Below, piece after piece: positions 62,985 through 64,000 of a stretch of DNA of 64,000 nt (positions within the stretch are counted from its first letter, which is position 1; the number at the start of each line of letters is the position of its first letter). The notes beneath the pieces are model-generated. The model ran no database searches. It was given only the letters and a program-made list of their open reading frames with translations, and was not told the origin of the DNA. The position numbers and the translations under genes were made by a program. Origin of the DNA: Agrococcus lahaulensis DSM 17612 (GTDB taxonomy: Bacteria; Actinomycetota; Actinomycetes; Actinomycetales; Microbacteriaceae); NCBI RefSeq assembly GCF_000425105.1, contig NZ_KE384303.1, positions 1 to 64,000 on the forward strand, read 5' to 3'.

Positions 62985-64000
62985 ATGTCTGAGCGCTTCA
63001 CGGTGACGACGCCGATCTACTACGTCAACGACGTGCCCCACATCGGCCACGCCTACAACGAGGTCGCCACCGACGTCCTCGCCCGCTGGCACCGCATGCG
63101 CGGCGACGACACGTGGATGCTCACGGGCACCGACGAGCACGGGCAGAAGATCATGCGCACCGCGGCCGCGAACGGCGTGAGCCCGCAGGAGTGGACGGAC
63201 CGGCTCGTCGAGACCGCCTGGAAGCCGCAGCTCGAGCTGCTCAACATCGCGAACGACGACTTCATCCGCACGACCGAGGAGCGCCACAAGGCGGGCGTGC
63301 GCATCTTCCTCGAGCGCCTCAAGGACGCCGGCTACATCTACCACGGCGAGTTCGAGGGGCAGTACTGCGTCGGGTGCGAGGAGTACAAGACCGCGAACGA
63401 CCTGGTGCCGGGCACGGGCGAGTTCGAGGGCCAGCTCGTGTGCGCCATCCACTCCCGCCCGATCGAGGTCGTGCGCGAGGCGAACTACTTCTTCAAGCTG
63501 AGCGAGTTCGGCGACCGGCTGCTCGCGCTCTACGACGAGCGCCCCGACTACGTGCAGCCCGAGCACGTGCGCAACGAGGTGCGGCAGTTCGTCAAGCAGG
63601 GCCTCACGGATCTCTCGATCAGCCGCAACACCTTCGACTGGGGCATCAAGGTGCCGTGGGACGAGAGCCACGTCGTCTACGTGTGGTTCGAGGCGCTGCT
63701 CAACTACATCACCGCGAACGGCTACGGCGTCGACGACGAGCTCTTCGCGCGCCGCTGGCCGGCCGTGCACATCGTCGGCAAGGACATCGCGCGGTTCCAC
63801 GCCGTCATCTGGCCCGCGATGCAGATGGCCGCGGGCCTGCCGATCTCGGAGCACGTCTTCGGCCACGGCTGGCTGCTGGTCGGCGGCGAGAAGATGTCGA
63901 AGTCGAAGGCGACCGGCATCGAGCCGCGGCAGATCACCGACGTCTTCGGCGTCGACGCCTTCCGCTACTACTTCTCGTCGGCGATCGCGTTCGGCTCCGA
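62985..64000 (+). CDS. metG: Methionyl-tRNA synthetase, N-terminal part (runs off the window)
   Basis: The first 338 residues of a class I synthetase that charges tRNA-Met. PIYYVNDVPHIGHAYNEVAT contains the HIGH motif, MLTGTDEHGQKIMRTAA follows, and the connective insert has YCVGCEEYKTANDLV and a later single Cys. VWFEALLNYITANGYG and the GGEKMSKSKATG loop (KMSKS) are visible. The insert looks like the single-zinc form, with Cys-x2-Cys and CAIHSRP. The anticodon-binding domain lies beyond base 64000. The ATG at 62985 is the only start that fits. Confidence 0.95.
   Translation, partial: MSERFTVTTPIYYVNDVPHIGHAYNEVATDVLARWHRMRGDDTWMLTGTDEHGQKIMRTAAANGVSPQEWTDRLVETAWKPQLELLNIANDDFIRTTEERHKAGVRIFLERLKDAGYIYHGEFEGQYCVGCEEYKTANDLVPGTGEFEGQLVCAIHSRPIEVVREANYFFKLSEFGDRLLALYDERPDYVQPEHVRNEVRQFVKQGLTDLSISRNTFDWGIKVPWDESHVVYVWFEALLNYITANGYGVDDELFARRWPAVHIVGKDIARFHAVIWPAMQMAAGLPISEHVFGHGWLLVGGEKMSKSKATGIEPRQITDVFGVDAFRYYFSSAIAFGS

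Overview
The window is high-GC DNA with actinobacterial hallmarks: an Lsr2 nucleoid protein, many GTG/TTG starts, a maltokinase of the Mak/Pep2 type, a protein O-mannosyltransferase next to rsmI and metG, and LPxTG-free lipoproteins with Pro/Thr linkers. Short GTCGAGTAG / TATCGAGACC palindromic repeats between genes are, from memory, typical of Microbacteriaceae; an Agrococcus-like organism is my best guess, but this is inference only. No rRNA, tRNA or CRISPR array was seen.

Layout. 1-325: the end of an IS3-family insertion sequence. 645-4512: housekeeping and accessory genes (EEP phosphatase/nuclease, FMN reductase, galE, a membrane-anchored coiled-coil protein). 4590-22425: a Wzx/Wzy-type exopolysaccharide locus. 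It starts with a low-molecular-weight tyrosine phosphatase and a Wzz/BY-kinase, continues with a flippase, a decayed gene, a glycosyltransferase and a polymerase, and then has an eight-gene opposite-strand operon whose genes all overlap by 1-4 nt. That operon encodes a complete bacillosamine-type set (pglF-pglE-pglC-pglD homologues), a WbuB-like glycosyltransferase and a complete UDP-L-FucNAc set (fnlA-fnlB-fnlC). galU and lsr2 close the locus. 23014-24098: a deletion scar, where a second Wzz/BY-kinase cut just after its Walker A motif meets the N-terminus of an O-antigen-ligase-like membrane gene.

24264-35690: mak, a Fic protein with a small partner, a secreted S1 protease fused to a CAP domain, a DUF4349 lipoprotein, a HEPN/MNT (HepT/XRE-MntA) module, an aldo/keto reductase with a TetR regulator, a frameshifted DUF3800 gene preceded by a strong RNA hairpin, and an MFS transporter. 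35721-45211: hrpA, with a palindromic repeat inserted in frame in its coding sequence, small unknown operons, a cupin, a lipoprotein and a DEAD/DEAH helicase. 45221-47289: two paralogous lipoproteins around a ParDE module. 47437-56843: a propionate (2-methylcitrate) region with a GntR regulator, prpD, prpB, an Old Yellow Enzyme, a MazF-like pair, an acyl-CoA dehydrogenase, an ArsR-SRPBCC fusion, prpC and an aldo/keto reductase. 57018-64000: a hydrolase, a DUF2695 protein, a DUF255 thioredoxin-like protein, pmt, rsmI and the start of metG.

How the genes fit together: PglF/E/D are predicted to make a UDP-2,4-diacetamido-2,4,6-trideoxyhexose, PglC to load it on undecaprenyl phosphate, FnlA/B/C to make UDP-L-FucNAc, the WbuB-like enzyme to add it, and a second glycosyltransferase to extend the unit. 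The flippase and polymerase then export and polymerise it under BY-kinase/phosphatase control. GalU and GalE supply hexose nucleotides, and Lsr2 may silence the lower-GC part of the locus.
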